Source of the DNA: Silvimonas amylolytica
GTDB lineage: Bacteria; Pseudomonadota; Gammaproteobacteria; Burkholderiales; Chitinibacteraceae
Direction: 5' to 3'
NCBI RefSeq assembly: GCF_014645555.1
Contig: NZ_BMLY01000004.1
Span: 363,786 to 427,785 of the forward strand
Length of the DNA stretch: 64,000 bases
Within the stretch, counting starts at the first letter, position 1. Each line of letters starts with the position of its first letter. Shown piece by piece: positions 31,280-39,441 of this stretch. The notes beneath the pieces were generated by a model that made no database searches, was not told the DNA's origin, and saw nothing but the letters and a program-made list of their open reading frames with translations. The position numbers and the translations under genes are program-made.

Positions 31280-31591
31280 ATGCAATTTGCTGAAGTGCTG
31301 GCCACTTTGCCAGCTGTTGACCACCTGGCTGGTCTGGAACTGCTGGATGGCGAAACCGTCGCCGCCCGCCTGGAAAACAAACCCGGGCAAGCCGGTAGCG
31401 TGCGGGTTTACCATGCGCTGTATCAGGAATTTGGCGCTATCGATACTGTTGCCGCCGATAAGGGTTTGCGTTTGTATGCCGAACACACGGTCGATGCACG
31501 TGCCAATCCGGGCAAACACCCCAATATTGATCGCCTGCTGACGCTGGTTGAAGGTGGTCAGCCGTTTTCGGTCCGTCTGCTGCCGGCCTGA
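31280..31591 (+). CDS. small cytoplasmic protein, DUF2322-like
   Basis: 103 aa starting MQFAEVLATLPAVDHLAGLELLD. Features: a short helix, then a beta-rich LENKPGQAGSVRVYHALYQEFG segment and a C-terminal helix with HPNIDRLLTLVEGG. It resembles the DUF2322 family of small Neisseriales proteins from memory, at moderate certainty. No cysteines, signal peptide or catalytic motif. It has an AAGAAGCAGGAA-type site before the ATG and a strong terminator after it. Function unknown. Confidence 0.75.
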   Translation: MQFAEVLATLPAVDHLAGLELLDGETVAARLENKPGQAGSVRVYHALYQEFGAIDTVAADKGLRLYAEHTVDARANPGKHPNIDRLLTLVEGGQPFSVRLLPA

Positions 31592-31618
31592 ACGGGTGCA
31601 GGCATCAGGTACCAAAAC

Positions 31619-31647
31619 AAAAAGGCCAGCTGTTGCTGGCCTTTTTG
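31619..31647 (+). terminator. bidirectional terminator after the DUF2322-like gene
   Basis: Perfect 10-bp stem AAAGGCCAGC / GCTGGCCTTT, a 4-base loop, an A-rich side and a T-run. It also serves the convergent cysB gene on the minus strand. Confidence 0.88.
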
Positions 31648-31678
31648 TTGTCTGGTGCACCGAGGTATAGCCCCTCGA

Positions 31679-32629
31679 TTACTCCTCTTCTTCGCCTTCC
31701 GGTTCGCTCATCAGTAGCGAACCTTGCACGGTTTCCCGCGTCAGGTGCGGTGAAAACAGTTCGATAAAGTCGAAGGCATAACCGCGCAGGTAGGCGTCAC
31801 GACGCACACCAATGCGCGTGATGGAGGGTTCAAACAAATGGCCGGCATCGATGGCCACAAGGCCGCGATCCCGCTCCGGTTCAAATGCCATGGTCGCCAG
31901 AATACCGACGCCCAGCCCCAGCGTGACATAGGTCTTGATCACGTCAGAGTCGATGGCAGTCAGCACGACATTCGGCGTCAGCCCCTGTTTTTCAAAGGCA
32001 CGGTTAATGAGAGAACGCCCCGTGAAGGCAAAGTCGTACGTGACCAGCGGGTAGGCGGCGACATCGTCCAGGCCGATCTTGCGATCCAGTGCCGCCAGCG
32101 GATGGCCTTCCGGCACAACGATGGAACGATTCCACTCGTAACACGGCAACATGGCCAGTTCCGGGTAGTGGTCTATCCCTTCTGTGGCGATGGCGATATC
32201 GGCCTCGCCTTCAACCACCATCTCGCTGATCTGGGTCGGGCTGCCTTGTTTGATCGACAAACGCACCTTGGGATAGCGTGACAAGAAGGCCTTGATGGTG
32301 CGCGGCAAGGCGTAACGGGCCTGGGTGTGTGTGGTCGCAATGGTCAGGCTGCCGCCTTCTACATTCACAAACTCTTCGCCAATGCGCTTGAGGTTCTGCG
32401 CCTGCATCAAGATGCGTTCGGCAATATGCAGAATCTCGCGCCCGGGTGCGGTGACATCAACCACCCGTTTACCGTTGCGGATAAAGATCTGTACGCCCAG
32501 TTCGTCTTCCAGCAAGCGGATCTGTTTGGAAATCCCCGGCTGGGAGGTATGCAGTTTTTCTGCTGCTTCAGAGACGTTCAGTCCTTGTTTTGATACTTCA
32601 ACCAGGTACCGCAATTGCTGTAATTTCAT
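31679..32629 (-). CDS. cysB: LysR-family regulator CysB
   Basis: Activator of sulphate assimilation and cysteine genes, with N-acetylserine as inducer in enterics. 316 aa. The N-terminal helix-turn-helix is MKLQQLRYLVEVSKQGLNVSEAAEKLHTSQPGISKQIRLLEDELG. Effector-domain hallmarks of CysB/Cbl include TTHTQARYALP, IKQGSPTQI, ATEGIDHYPELAMLPCYEW and TYDFAFTGRSLI. The acidic tail (EPEGEEEE) is unusual but short. Divergent from tauE-cysH, its likely targets, across a 132-base AT-rich gap. The inducer precursor comes from CysE in the same window. Confidence 0.93.
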   Translation of the reverse strand: MKLQQLRYLVEVSKQGLNVSEAAEKLHTSQPGISKQIRLLEDELGVQIFIRNGKRVVDVTAPGREILHIAERILMQAQNLKRIGEEFVNVEGGSLTIATTHTQARYALPRTIKAFLSRYPKVRLSIKQGSPTQISEMVVEGEADIAIATEGIDHYPELAMLPCYEWNRSIVVPEGHPLAALDRKIGLDDVAAYPLVTYDFAFTGRSLINRAFEKQGLTPNVVLTAIDSDVIKTYVTLGLGVGILATMAFEPERDRGLVAIDAGHLFEPSITRIGVRRDAYLRGYAFDFIELFSPHLTRETVQGSLLMSEPEGEEEE

Positions 32630-32664
32630 GGCTTTCCCAATAAATAACCACGCATTCTAAAATC

Positions 32665-32692
32665 TTAACATAACAGTCTATAGCATTATAAA
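32665..32692 (+). promoter_or_regulatory. tauE-cysH promoter in the cysB divergent region
   Basis: TTAACA (32665-32670), 16 bases and TATAAA (32687-32692) lie in an AT-rich stretch between cysB and the exporter gene. Such AT-rich regions are where CysB binds in other bacteria, but its consensus is too loose for a site to be named here. Confidence 0.5.
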
Positions 32693-32736
32693 CCCAATGA
32701 TATGATCGCCAGTTCCGGGGGAAAAAACGGTGCGTG

Positions 32737-32756
32737 CATCCCTCATAAGAGGGATG
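32737..32756 (+). promoter_or_regulatory. hairpin over the ribosome site of the TauE/SafE gene
   Basis: Perfect 8-bp stem CATCCCTC / GAGGGATG with an ATAA loop, ending 5 bases before the ATG at 32762. The only Shine-Dalgarno-like bases (AGAGGG) are in its 3' arm, so the hairpin would hide the ribosome site. Suggests translational control; inferred from structure. Confidence 0.5.
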
Positions 32757-32761
32757 GTTAG

Positions 32762-33535
32762 ATGGCGTTGGGTTTCATTGTTTCTGGCCTTTTGGTCGGG
32801 TTTATTGTCGGCATGACCGGCGTGGGCGGCGGTTCCTTGATGACGCCGATCCTGTTGTTTTTTGGTATCAACCCAGCCACGGCAGTCGGTACGGATTTGC
32901 TGTATGCGGCCATTACCAAATCAGGCGGCGTCTGGGTTCACCATCGCAACCGCAATATCGACTGGAAAATCACGGGCTGGCTGGCTTTGGGGAGTGTCCC
33001 CGCCGCCATGGTGACGGTGTTTTTCCTCCATCGCTTGCAGACAGATCAAGCGGTGATTAATGGTTTGATCAAACATATGCTCGGGGTGGCACTCCTGCTG
33101 ACTGCGGCGGCCATTCTGGCCAAACCACTGATCCAGAAGGCCACACTCTCGGGCGATCTGACCCTCAAGGCAGATTCCACCAGCCGCCGTATCATTACCG
33201 TGATCGTCGGGCTGGTGCTGGGCGTGATCGTGACGCTTTCCTCGATTGGTGCCGGTGCGCTGGGCACCATTGCGCTGTTTTTGCTCTACCCGTTGATCCC
33301 GACTTCGCGGCTCGTGGGCACCGAAATTGCCCATGCTGTTCCCCTGACCCTGGTTGCAGGTCTGGGTCATGCCGGTCTGGGTAACCTGGATTGGGGCATT
33401 CTGGGGTTCTTGCTGGTCGGTTCGTTGCCCGGGATTTACTTTGGAAGCCAGCTGTCCGGTCGTCTGCCCGATCGTCTTCTGCGTCCCTTGCTGGCCTTGA
33501 TGCTGGCACTGGTCGGCAGCAAATTGGTTTTCTAG
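32762..33535 (+). CDS. TauE/SafE-family sulfite or organosulfonate exporter
   Basis: Integral inner-membrane protein of 257 aa with about eight hydrophobic segments. It has the duplicated glycine-rich family motifs: GMTGVGGGSLMTPILLFFGI near residues 19-38, and VTLSSIGAGALGTIALFLLYP in the second half. The TDLLYAAITKSGG segment is also typical. It lies 37 bases before cysH and divergent from cysB, so the probable substrate is sulfite or another sulphur oxyanion handled by assimilation. Direction and substrate are inferred from the family and context. Confidence 0.9.
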   Translation: MALGFIVSGLLVGFIVGMTGVGGGSLMTPILLFFGINPATAVGTDLLYAAITKSGGVWVHHRNRNIDWKITGWLALGSVPAAMVTVFFLHRLQTDQAVINGLIKHMLGVALLLTAAAILAKPLIQKATLSGDLTLKADSTSRRIITVIVGLVLGVIVTLSSIGAGALGTIALFLLYPLIPTSRLVGTEIAHAVPLTLVAGLGHAGLGNLDWGILGFLLVGSLPGIYFGSQLSGRLPDRLLRPLLALMLALVGSKLVF

Positions 33536-33572
33536 GCCCTTTTTTCTGAATTCATCGCATCCGGAGTTATTG

Positions 33573-34301
33573 ATGGATCTCGATAGCAAGATTGCCGACA
33601 CACTGGCATTGCTCAAGCGTATTGCCACCGACTATTCGCCCGCCGTGTTTGCCAACTCGTTTGGTGCTGAAGACATGGTGCTGACGGACCTGATCGCTCG
33701 GCACAACATTGGCATTGATGCATTTAGTCTGGACACCGGCCGCCTGCCGGAAGAAACCTATGAACTGATGCAAACCGTCCGTGAACGGTATCCGGAGCAC
33801 GCGGTGCAGGTGTTCTTTCCGGATGCCGCCGCTGTTGAGGCCTACGTCAAACAAAATGGCGTCAATGGCTTTTATGAGTCTGTGGACCTGCGCAAATCCT
33901 GTTGCCACATCCGCAAGATCGAGCCGTTGCAACGCGCGCTGTCTGGCAAGAAGGCCTGGGTGACTGGACTGCGCCGCGAGCAATCCCCCACGCGGACTGA
34001 CCTGGGCAACCAGGAATATGACGCGGGTAACGGCCTGGAGAAATTCAATCCGCTGATTGAGTGGACCGAGAAAGATGTCTGGGCCTACATCAAGGCCAAC
34101 AATGTGCCGTACAACAAATTGCACGACCGCCATTATCCGTCGATTGGTTGCGCGCCCTGTACGCGTGCCATCGCGATGGGTGAAGACGTGCGCGCCGGCC
34201 GCTGGTGGTGGGAAAATCCTGAAAACAAGGAATGCGGTTTGCACGTAAAAGACGGCGGCGAGGTCAGTGCTGTTTCGTTTGTTTCGTCGGTAAATCGTTG
34301 A
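33573..34301 (+). CDS. cysH: adenylyl-sulfate/phosphoadenylyl-sulfate reductase (Fe-S type)
   Basis: Reduces APS or PAPS to sulfite in sulphate assimilation. The ATG at 33573 (GGAG 8 bases before) gives 242 aa; a TTG one codon earlier is disregarded. PP-loop-like N-terminus AVFANSFGAEDMVLTDL and SLDTGRLPEETYEL. The two Cys pairs RKSCCHIRK (near residue 110) and GCAPCTR (near residue 192), with the C-terminal ECGLHV catalytic Cys, are those of the [4Fe-4S] APS-reductase type rather than the cluster-free enterobacterial PAPS reductase. It therefore depends on the isc system upstream. Confidence 0.93.
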   Translation: MDLDSKIADTLALLKRIATDYSPAVFANSFGAEDMVLTDLIARHNIGIDAFSLDTGRLPEETYELMQTVRERYPEHAVQVFFPDAAAVEAYVKQNGVNGFYESVDLRKSCCHIRKIEPLQRALSGKKAWVTGLRREQSPTRTDLGNQEYDAGNGLEKFNPLIEWTEKDVWAYIKANNVPYNKLHDRHYPSIGCAPCTRAIAMGEDVRAGRWWWENPENKECGLHVKDGGEVSAVSFVSSVNR

Positions 34302-34307
34302 TAGTTA

Positions 34308-34377
34308 GCAACGAGAACGCCGGACTCGTTGCCTGATTCTTACAATGCCGCCATCATTATGGCGGCATTATCGTTTT
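34308..34377 (+). terminator. two hairpins after cysH, the second a terminator
   Basis: First inverted repeat GCAACGAG / CTCGTTGC (34308-34315 with 34325-34332); second a perfect 11-bp stem AATGCCGCCAT / ATGGCGGCATT (34344-34354 with 34359-34369), followed by TCGTTTTT. The second is the intrinsic terminator. Confidence 0.8.
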
Positions 34378-34439
34378 TGCTTTGGCAATACTGCGCCGCA
34401 TCAAAGGTGTGGCGATAAAAAGAAAACATGAAACAAAAA

Positions 34440-34456
34440 CCTGAATTCAGTTCAGG
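34440..34456 (+). promoter_or_regulatory. short inverted repeat before the glucosamine kinase gene
   Basis: CCTGAA-TTCAG-TTCAGG, containing the palindrome CTGAATTCAG, lies about 20 bases before the ATG at 34477. It could be an operator for the neighbouring GntR regulator or a minor hairpin; no second copy was found in the window. Confidence 0.3.
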
Positions 34457-34476
34457 ACAGAGGAAAGGAATCAAAC

Positions 34477-35358
34477 ATGAGTGGCATTCAATACCTGATT
34501 GGCGTTGATGGCGGGGGTACCGGCACGCGTATCTGTATTTCCGGGCTCGATGGCAAGGAATTGACCCGCACTGAAGGCGGTGCCTCGGCGCTGCAACAAG
34601 GTATCGACAAAGCCTGGGACAATATTGTGGCGACCATCCGCACCGGCTTTGCCGCGCTGGGAATCAACGCGCCAGATTTTGCCCAATGTGCTGTCGGCCT
34701 TGGTTTGTCTGGGGTGCATAACCGCGCATGGGCCGCCGAGTTTGAAGCCAAAAACCCGGGCTTTGCCCGCATCATTGTTGAGACTGATGGTTTTTCGACG
34801 CTGCTGGGGGCGCACAAAGGCCTGCACGGCGGCATCATCGCGGTTGGTACGGGTTCGATCGGCGAAGCCTGGTTGCCGGACGGCAAACGCATTGAAGTCG
34901 GCGGCTGGGGTTTCCCCACGTCCGATGAAGGTTCTGGCGCGTATCTGGGCCTGAAAGCCATCAATCATGTACAGCGTCTGTTTGATGGCCGTCAGCCGAT
35001 GACTGATTTCGGTCGCGCCTTGTTTGCCGTGGTCGGCGACACCAAGGAAAAGATTTTTGAATGGATGGGCAAAATGAAGCAGGGCGAATGCGCCTCGCTC
35101 TCGCCCATCATCGTCCAGTTTGGCGAAACCGATGAAGTCGCGCGCGGCTTCTTGCAAGATGCTGGTCGCGAGATTGAAATGATTGGTGCTGCGTTGCGCG
35201 CCAGTGCGCCGACCCTGCCGATTGCCATTTGCGGCGGCGGCCTTTCTGAAGCCCTGCGTCCATACATTCCGGCTGCGTTTCTCGCGACGACCACGCGCGC
35301 GCAAGCCGATTCATGTGCCGGTGCTTTGATCCTGATCCACAAGGCGGTAACAGCCTGA
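34477..35358 (+). CDS. BadF/BcrA-type amino-sugar kinase (glucosamine kinase GspK-like)
   Basis: ASKHA-fold sugar kinase of 293 aa, resembling Vibrio glucosamine kinase GspK and eukaryotic-type N-acetylglucosamine kinase. Motifs: IGVDGGGTGTRICISGLDG (phosphate-1 loop, residues 8-26), GIIAVGTGSIGEAW (phosphate-2, near residue 122), GGWGFPTSDEGSGAYLG (near residue 140) and AICGGGLSEALRPY (adenosine loop). It starts a cluster with a GntR regulator and a CUT1 sugar importer, which fits phosphorylation of imported glucosamine, GlcNAc or chitobiose products. The sugar is inferred. AAGGA site 7 bases before the ATG. Confidence 0.88.
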   Translation: MSGIQYLIGVDGGGTGTRICISGLDGKELTRTEGGASALQQGIDKAWDNIVATIRTGFAALGINAPDFAQCAVGLGLSGVHNRAWAAEFEAKNPGFARIIVETDGFSTLLGAHKGLHGGIIAVGTGSIGEAWLPDGKRIEVGGWGFPTSDEGSGAYLGLKAINHVQRLFDGRQPMTDFGRALFAVVGDTKEKIFEWMGKMKQGECASLSPIIVQFGETDEVARGFLQDAGREIEMIGAALRASAPTLPIAICGGGLSEALRPYIPAAFLATTTRAQADSCAGALILIHKAVTA

Positions 35359-35458
35359 GTGTCTGGTAATGCGCGACGGTGCCCAGTGCCCGTCGCCAGG
35401 CATTGTTGACCCGCCCCGGCACGACCGGGGTGCTTGCCAATCTGGGGAGAGCAGGACC

Positions 35459-36205
35459 ATGGATCAGCAGCAAAAGCTGTTGTTTCTCAAGCCCGAAGCA
35501 GACAGCGCGACGCCGCTTTATCTGCAGCTGAGCCATAAGCTCGCGGCCGCTATTCATGCCGGCTTCTGGAAAGCCGAAGACCCGCTGCCGTCTGAGCGGA
35601 CTTTCTGTGAAGTGCTGGGTTTGTCGCGCGTCACGGCGCGCAAGGCGCTGGATCTCTTGTACGAGCAAGGGATGATCGTGCGCCGTCAGGGGGCTGGGAC
35701 GTTTATTACGCCCAAGCTGGAGCAGCCGCTCTCACGCCTGACCAACTTGTCTGAAATGCTCAAGCAGCGTGGCTTTGTGCCAGGTAGTCGCTGGCTTAAA
35801 CGCGAAGTGGCACCAGCGACGGCAGAAGAATTGATGCGACTGAATCTGGCTCCCAATGCGCGGGTGTCGCGGTTGTTACGGGTCCGGACAGCGAACGACG
35901 TGGTCATGGCGGTCGAAGAGACTGCTTTGCCGCATCATCTCGTGGCGGATCCGGCCAAAATCGGGGATTCGTTGTATGAATACATGCAGAACGCCCGGCT
36001 AGGTGTTGTAAGAGCGATACAGAATATCGCTGCGGTCAATGCAAATGCCCGTCTGGCAAGCCTGGCGGACATTCCAGAGGGACAAGCCATGTTGCATCTT
36101 GTGCGCGTGGGTTATCTGGAAAATGGCCTGCCCGTTGAACTGACGCACTCCTGGTTTCGTAGTGACTACTACGACTTTGTCGTTGAGTTGCATCGCAAGG
36201 CTTAG
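35459..36205 (+). CDS. GntR/HutC-family repressor, NagR/PhnF-like
   Basis: 248 aa from the ATG at 35459. Residues about 15-85 form the GntR winged helix-turn-helix (TPLYLQLSHKLAAAIHAG, then LPSERTFCEVLGLSRVTARKALD, then RRQGAGTFI). Residues 95-245 form a UTRA effector domain (LTNLSEMLKQRGFVPGSRWL, GYLENGLPVELTHSWFRSDYYDF). UTRA regulators of this type often sense GlcNAc-6-phosphate or glucosamine-6-phosphate (NagR, DasR). The position between the amino-sugar kinase and the transporter supports that role here. Target operators were not identified with confidence; a 35-base dyad lies 40 bases after its stop. Confidence 0.9.
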   Translation: MDQQQKLLFLKPEADSATPLYLQLSHKLAAAIHAGFWKAEDPLPSERTFCEVLGLSRVTARKALDLLYEQGMIVRRQGAGTFITPKLEQPLSRLTNLSEMLKQRGFVPGSRWLKREVAPATAEELMRLNLAPNARVSRLLRVRTANDVVMAVEETALPHHLVADPAKIGDSLYEYMQNARLGVVRAIQNIAAVNANARLASLADIPEGQAMLHLVRVGYLENGLPVELTHSWFRSDYYDFVVELHRKA

Positions 36206-36725
36206 TGTTTATGCGGCCTCAGGGCAATTGCTTAGGGTATTTGCTGTAGTCAGGTGTTTTACGTAAGTGTAATTAACTACAAAATATGAGAATCAGGCCG
36301 TTCATCTGGCAAGGCGCGACGCACAGGTCCGCTTAATGCGCAGGCTTCGAAGTGATTCACCGTATTGATAAATTGTTGTAACCTGCCAAAGCCTCGAGAA
36401 ACGAGGCGGCATGGCCAGGCGCTAAAAAGCAGCCGGCCAGGAACCAGAAATAACCGGCAACGACCGGACTGAGCATGAGGATGGGGTAGTCACCGCACAC
36501 TGGGCGGGGCGCCCCGGGAAACGAAACTAGGATAGGTATTTCGGCGGGTGCAGCCTGACTGCGCTTTGTCGCGCGCAACCTGGGAGAAGGTGCGTGCGCG
36601 GCCGCCTGCAGTATCACGCCTTTTTTGCGTCCGTATTCCTTTCGCTATTTCTGTGTTCCATGCCGCACTGGCCGGTTTCGGTCAGTGTCCATGACACCAG
36701 TTTGAATAGAGGATGAGGAATCGAG
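36206..36725 (+). promoter_or_regulatory. 520-base gap before the sugar-binding protein genes, with a 35-bp dyad
   Basis: No gene is convincing here on either strand. Visible structure: an imperfect 35-bp dyad (36246-36280) with GTAGT / ACTAC ends and a perfect TTACGTAA core, which could be a GntR operator; a 6-bp GC hairpin GCCTCG / CGAGGC (36391-36407); the palindrome GGGGCGCCCC (36506-36515); and a T-run after a short GCGTG/CACGC stem (36592-36626) that may weakly terminate. The gap probably holds the transporter promoter and a long leader. I recognise no riboswitch class. Confidence 0.4.
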
Positions 36726-37979
36726 ATGAAGTTCAGGCAGTCCGTTCTGACCCTTGTTGCCGCCAGTTGTGCTTTTGCGTCGTTGTCTGCCGTTGCTGCA
36801 GACAAGACCAAAGTTGAATTCTGGTCGAACAGCCTCTCCCCGAAGTTCGACGCGGTCATGAAAGATCTCACGGCCCGTTTCAACGCAGCCAATCCCGATA
36901 TTCAAGCTGTCTGGGTCGATGTCGACTGGGACGCCTTCCAGCCCCGTTTTATTTCTGCCGTTGCCGCCGGCAACGCGCCTGATCTGGTGAATCTGCCTGT
37001 GCCCTGGGCTGCTGAATATGCGCAGAAAGGGTTGCTGCTGCCGCTGGATAGCAAGATCAATGGCTTCAAGGGTATGTATACCGACGCCGCACTCAAAGAT
37101 GTCACCTACAACGGCAAGGTGTACGGCCTGCCGTGGTACAACTCAGTGTCGATCATTGCTTATAACAAAGGTATTTTCGACAAGGCCGGTTTGAAGACTG
37201 CCCCGAAATCACTGGATGAACTGTTTGCCTACTCCAGACAGATCAAGGACAAAACAGGCGTAGCCGGTTTTGCGCCCAAGGTGCAGGAGTTTTCCAGCTG
37301 GTTCATGTATCAAGGCTTGCCGGTCATCCAGAATGGCAAGGCTGTCTTCAATAGCCCGGAACACGTGAAGTTTGTAGAGCGTTTTGCCCAGGCCTGGAAA
37401 GATGGCTCGATCCCCAAAGATGTCTTCAAAATGGAGTTCGAGCAGGAAATCGCGGCCTATGACTCGGGCAAGATCGCCATGATGACGACTTCCCCGCAAG
37501 CGCTCAAACGCACCCAGACCGATGCCAAGCCAGTGTACGCGCAGACCGTCACGGCCTCGTTCCCGCTGTCCAAAGGTAATACGCCGTTTGGTGGCTATCT
37601 CTTCTTCTGGTCTGTCCCACAAGGCTCGAAGCACGCTGATGCGGCCATCAAGCTGGGTCAGTTCCTGACCAATGATGCCAATCAGCTGGCGTTCTCCAAA
37701 GCCACTGAAACCACATTCCCTTCGACCCGCAATGCGGTGAGCGATGCGTATTTCCAGAGCGGCGCCAATTCGGCTGACCCGATCGAACATGGTCGCGCTG
37801 TTGCTGCGGAGGCTATACGCCAGGCCCGTACGCTGACCGTAACGGGTCTGCCGGACGAAGCCGCGATGAACAAAAAACTTCAGGATGAACTGGAAGAGGC
37901 GATCTCCGGACGCAAGCCCGTTAAACAGGCGCTGGATGAAGCTGTTGCATTCTGGAACGGCAAACTTGGCGCCAAATAA
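36726..37979 (+). CDS. sugar ABC transporter substrate-binding protein, copy 1
   Basis: Periplasmic binding protein of the CUT1 (MalE-like, family 1) class, 417 aa. The signal peptide is about residues 1-25 (MKFRQSVLTLVAASCAFASL, cut near AVAA, then DKTK). SBP_bac_1 features include VEFWSNSLSPKFDAVM, GNAPDLVNLPVPWAAEYA, YGLPWYNSVSIIAYNK and a TTFPSTR segment near the C-terminus. It is clearly paralogous to the next gene, aligning along the full length with many identical blocks. No permease gene separates the two. Probable ligand: GlcNAc, chitobiose or a related amino sugar, judged from the kinase and regulator next door. Confidence 0.92.
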   Translation: MKFRQSVLTLVAASCAFASLSAVAADKTKVEFWSNSLSPKFDAVMKDLTARFNAANPDIQAVWVDVDWDAFQPRFISAVAAGNAPDLVNLPVPWAAEYAQKGLLLPLDSKINGFKGMYTDAALKDVTYNGKVYGLPWYNSVSIIAYNKGIFDKAGLKTAPKSLDELFAYSRQIKDKTGVAGFAPKVQEFSSWFMYQGLPVIQNGKAVFNSPEHVKFVERFAQAWKDGSIPKDVFKMEFEQEIAAYDSGKIAMMTTSPQALKRTQTDAKPVYAQTVTASFPLSKGNTPFGGYLFFWSVPQGSKHADAAIKLGQFLTNDANQLAFSKATETTFPSTRNAVSDAYFQSGANSADPIEHGRAVAAEAIRQARTLTVTGLPDEAAMNKKLQDELEEAISGRKPVKQALDEAVAFWNGKLGAK

Positions 37980-38172
37980 GGCTTTGACAGTGGGTAGGTG
38001 TAATTCGCAATTGACAGTTGTGATATCTGAAATTTCGCCGCGGGTATTCTGCTACACTCCCGCAGCGTGCTGAAATCCGCATGATCTGGTGGGCACACGC
38101 CGGATCAAGTGTGGTGTACCGCAAGGAAAAGATTCCTGGCGTATTTGTCGATAACTCCAAGAGGAAGACAAG

Positions 38173-39420
38173 ATGAAGCTCAAGAAGATGTTGGCCGTTG
38201 GCGCAGTGGTATTCGGTTTTGCTTCTGTTTACGCACAAGCTGATACTGAACTCGAATTCTGGACCATGAACCTGGCTCCGAAATTCAACGATTACTTCAA
38301 CAAGTCCGTTGCTGATTTCAACAAAGCCAACCCTGGCCTGACCGCCAAGTGGGTTGACATGAACTGGGATCAGATCCAGCCCAAGCTGATCGCCTCCATC
38401 GCTGCTGGCAACCCGCCGGCACTGGTGAACTTCAACGTGCCTTGGGTGCATGATTTTGCCGCTCAAGGCAACATCCTGCCGGTTGACCAGTACATGGGCG
38501 CCGCCAAGAACAACTACTCCGTTGGCGCGATCAAGGACGTAACGGTGAACGGTAAGGTTTACGCCTTCCCGTGGTACAACTCCGTGTCCATCATTGCCTA
38601 CAACAAGGACATCCTGGCCAAGGCCGGTGTGAAGACTGCGCCGAAGAACTTTGACGAGTTCGTGAACGACGGCAAGCAAATCACCGCCAAGACTGGTGTT
38701 CCGGCTTACGCACCGAAGCTGGGTAACTTCGTGGGGTGGTTCTACTACGCCGGTCTGCCAGTTGTTGAAAACGGCAAGGCCGTGTTCAACAGCCCGAAGC
38801 ACGTTGCATTCGTGCAAAAGTTTGCCGACCTGTACAAGGCTGGCGTGATGCCGAAGGACGTGTTCAAGGTTGAGTTCGAGCAGGAAATCGCTGCATACAA
38901 CTCCGGCAAGATCGCCATGATGACGACTGCTCCGCAAGCCCTGAAGCGCACCGAAACCGACGCCAAGGACATCTATGCCAAGACTGGCGTGGCCAAGTTC
39001 CCGGTTGACGCTGGCAAGATGGCCTTCGGCGCATGGCTGATGGACTTCGTGATTCCGAAGGGCACCAAAGACCCGGCAGCTGCCGGCAAGCTGGGCGTGT
39101 TCCTGACCAACGACCAGTCGCAAGTTGCTTTCTCCAAGGCAACCGAAACCACCTTCCCGTCGACCAAGAAGGGCAACCTGGATCCGTACTTCCAGGCTGG
39201 TGCCAAGAGTGCCGATCCGGTTGAAGCTGGCCGTGCTGCTGCCGCTGCCTCCATGGACAACGCTCGCACTCTGACCATCCCGCCGGGCGTGCTGCCGGAC
39301 GAAGCTGCAATGACCAAGAAGCTGCAAGACGAAATCCAGGACGCTGTTGAAGGCCGCAAGCCGGTCAAGGCTGCTCTGGATGAGGCTGTTGCTGCCTGGA
39401 ACGAAAAGCTGAAGAAGTAA
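38173..39420 (+). CDS. sugar ABC transporter substrate-binding protein, copy 2
   Basis: Second CUT1 binding protein, 415 aa, with signal peptide residues 1-23 (MKLKKMLAVGAVVFGFASVY, cut near AQA, then DTEL). Shares YNSVSIIAYNK, NGKAVFNSP, EFEQEIAAYNSGKIAMMTT and FSKATETTFPST with copy 1. Its codon use is strikingly restricted to major codons (CTG, AAG, AAC, GGC/GGT, GCT), more so than its neighbours, suggesting very high expression. An AGAGGAAGACAAG site precedes the ATG. The 193-base gap to copy 1 holds an extended -10 (TGCTACACT, 38050-38058), so a separate promoter is possible. A large hairpin follows, before the permease gene. Confidence 0.93.
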   Translation: MKLKKMLAVGAVVFGFASVYAQADTELEFWTMNLAPKFNDYFNKSVADFNKANPGLTAKWVDMNWDQIQPKLIASIAAGNPPALVNFNVPWVHDFAAQGNILPVDQYMGAAKNNYSVGAIKDVTVNGKVYAFPWYNSVSIIAYNKDILAKAGVKTAPKNFDEFVNDGKQITAKTGVPAYAPKLGNFVGWFYYAGLPVVENGKAVFNSPKHVAFVQKFADLYKAGVMPKDVFKVEFEQEIAAYNSGKIAMMTTAPQALKRTETDAKDIYAKTGVAKFPVDAGKMAFGAWLMDFVIPKGTKDPAAAGKLGVFLTNDQSQVAFSKATETTFPSTKKGNLDPYFQAGAKSADPVEAGRAAAAASMDNARTLTIPPGVLPDEAAMTKKLQDEIQDAVEGRKPVKAALDEAVAAWNEKLKK

Positions 39421-39441
39421 GCAGTAAAAAGTAGCTAGAAG

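Noticed and set aside
36357-36617. 86-codon open frame on - in the long transporter leader, with a hydrophobic stretch
   Set aside because: No ribosome site and no recognisable pattern; most of it overlaps small hairpins. Left as non-coding.
36300-36725. Possible riboswitch (c-di-GMP, cobalamin or glmS type) before the sugar-binding protein gene
   Set aside because: I compared the conserved cores I know by eye and none fits; only generic hairpins are present.
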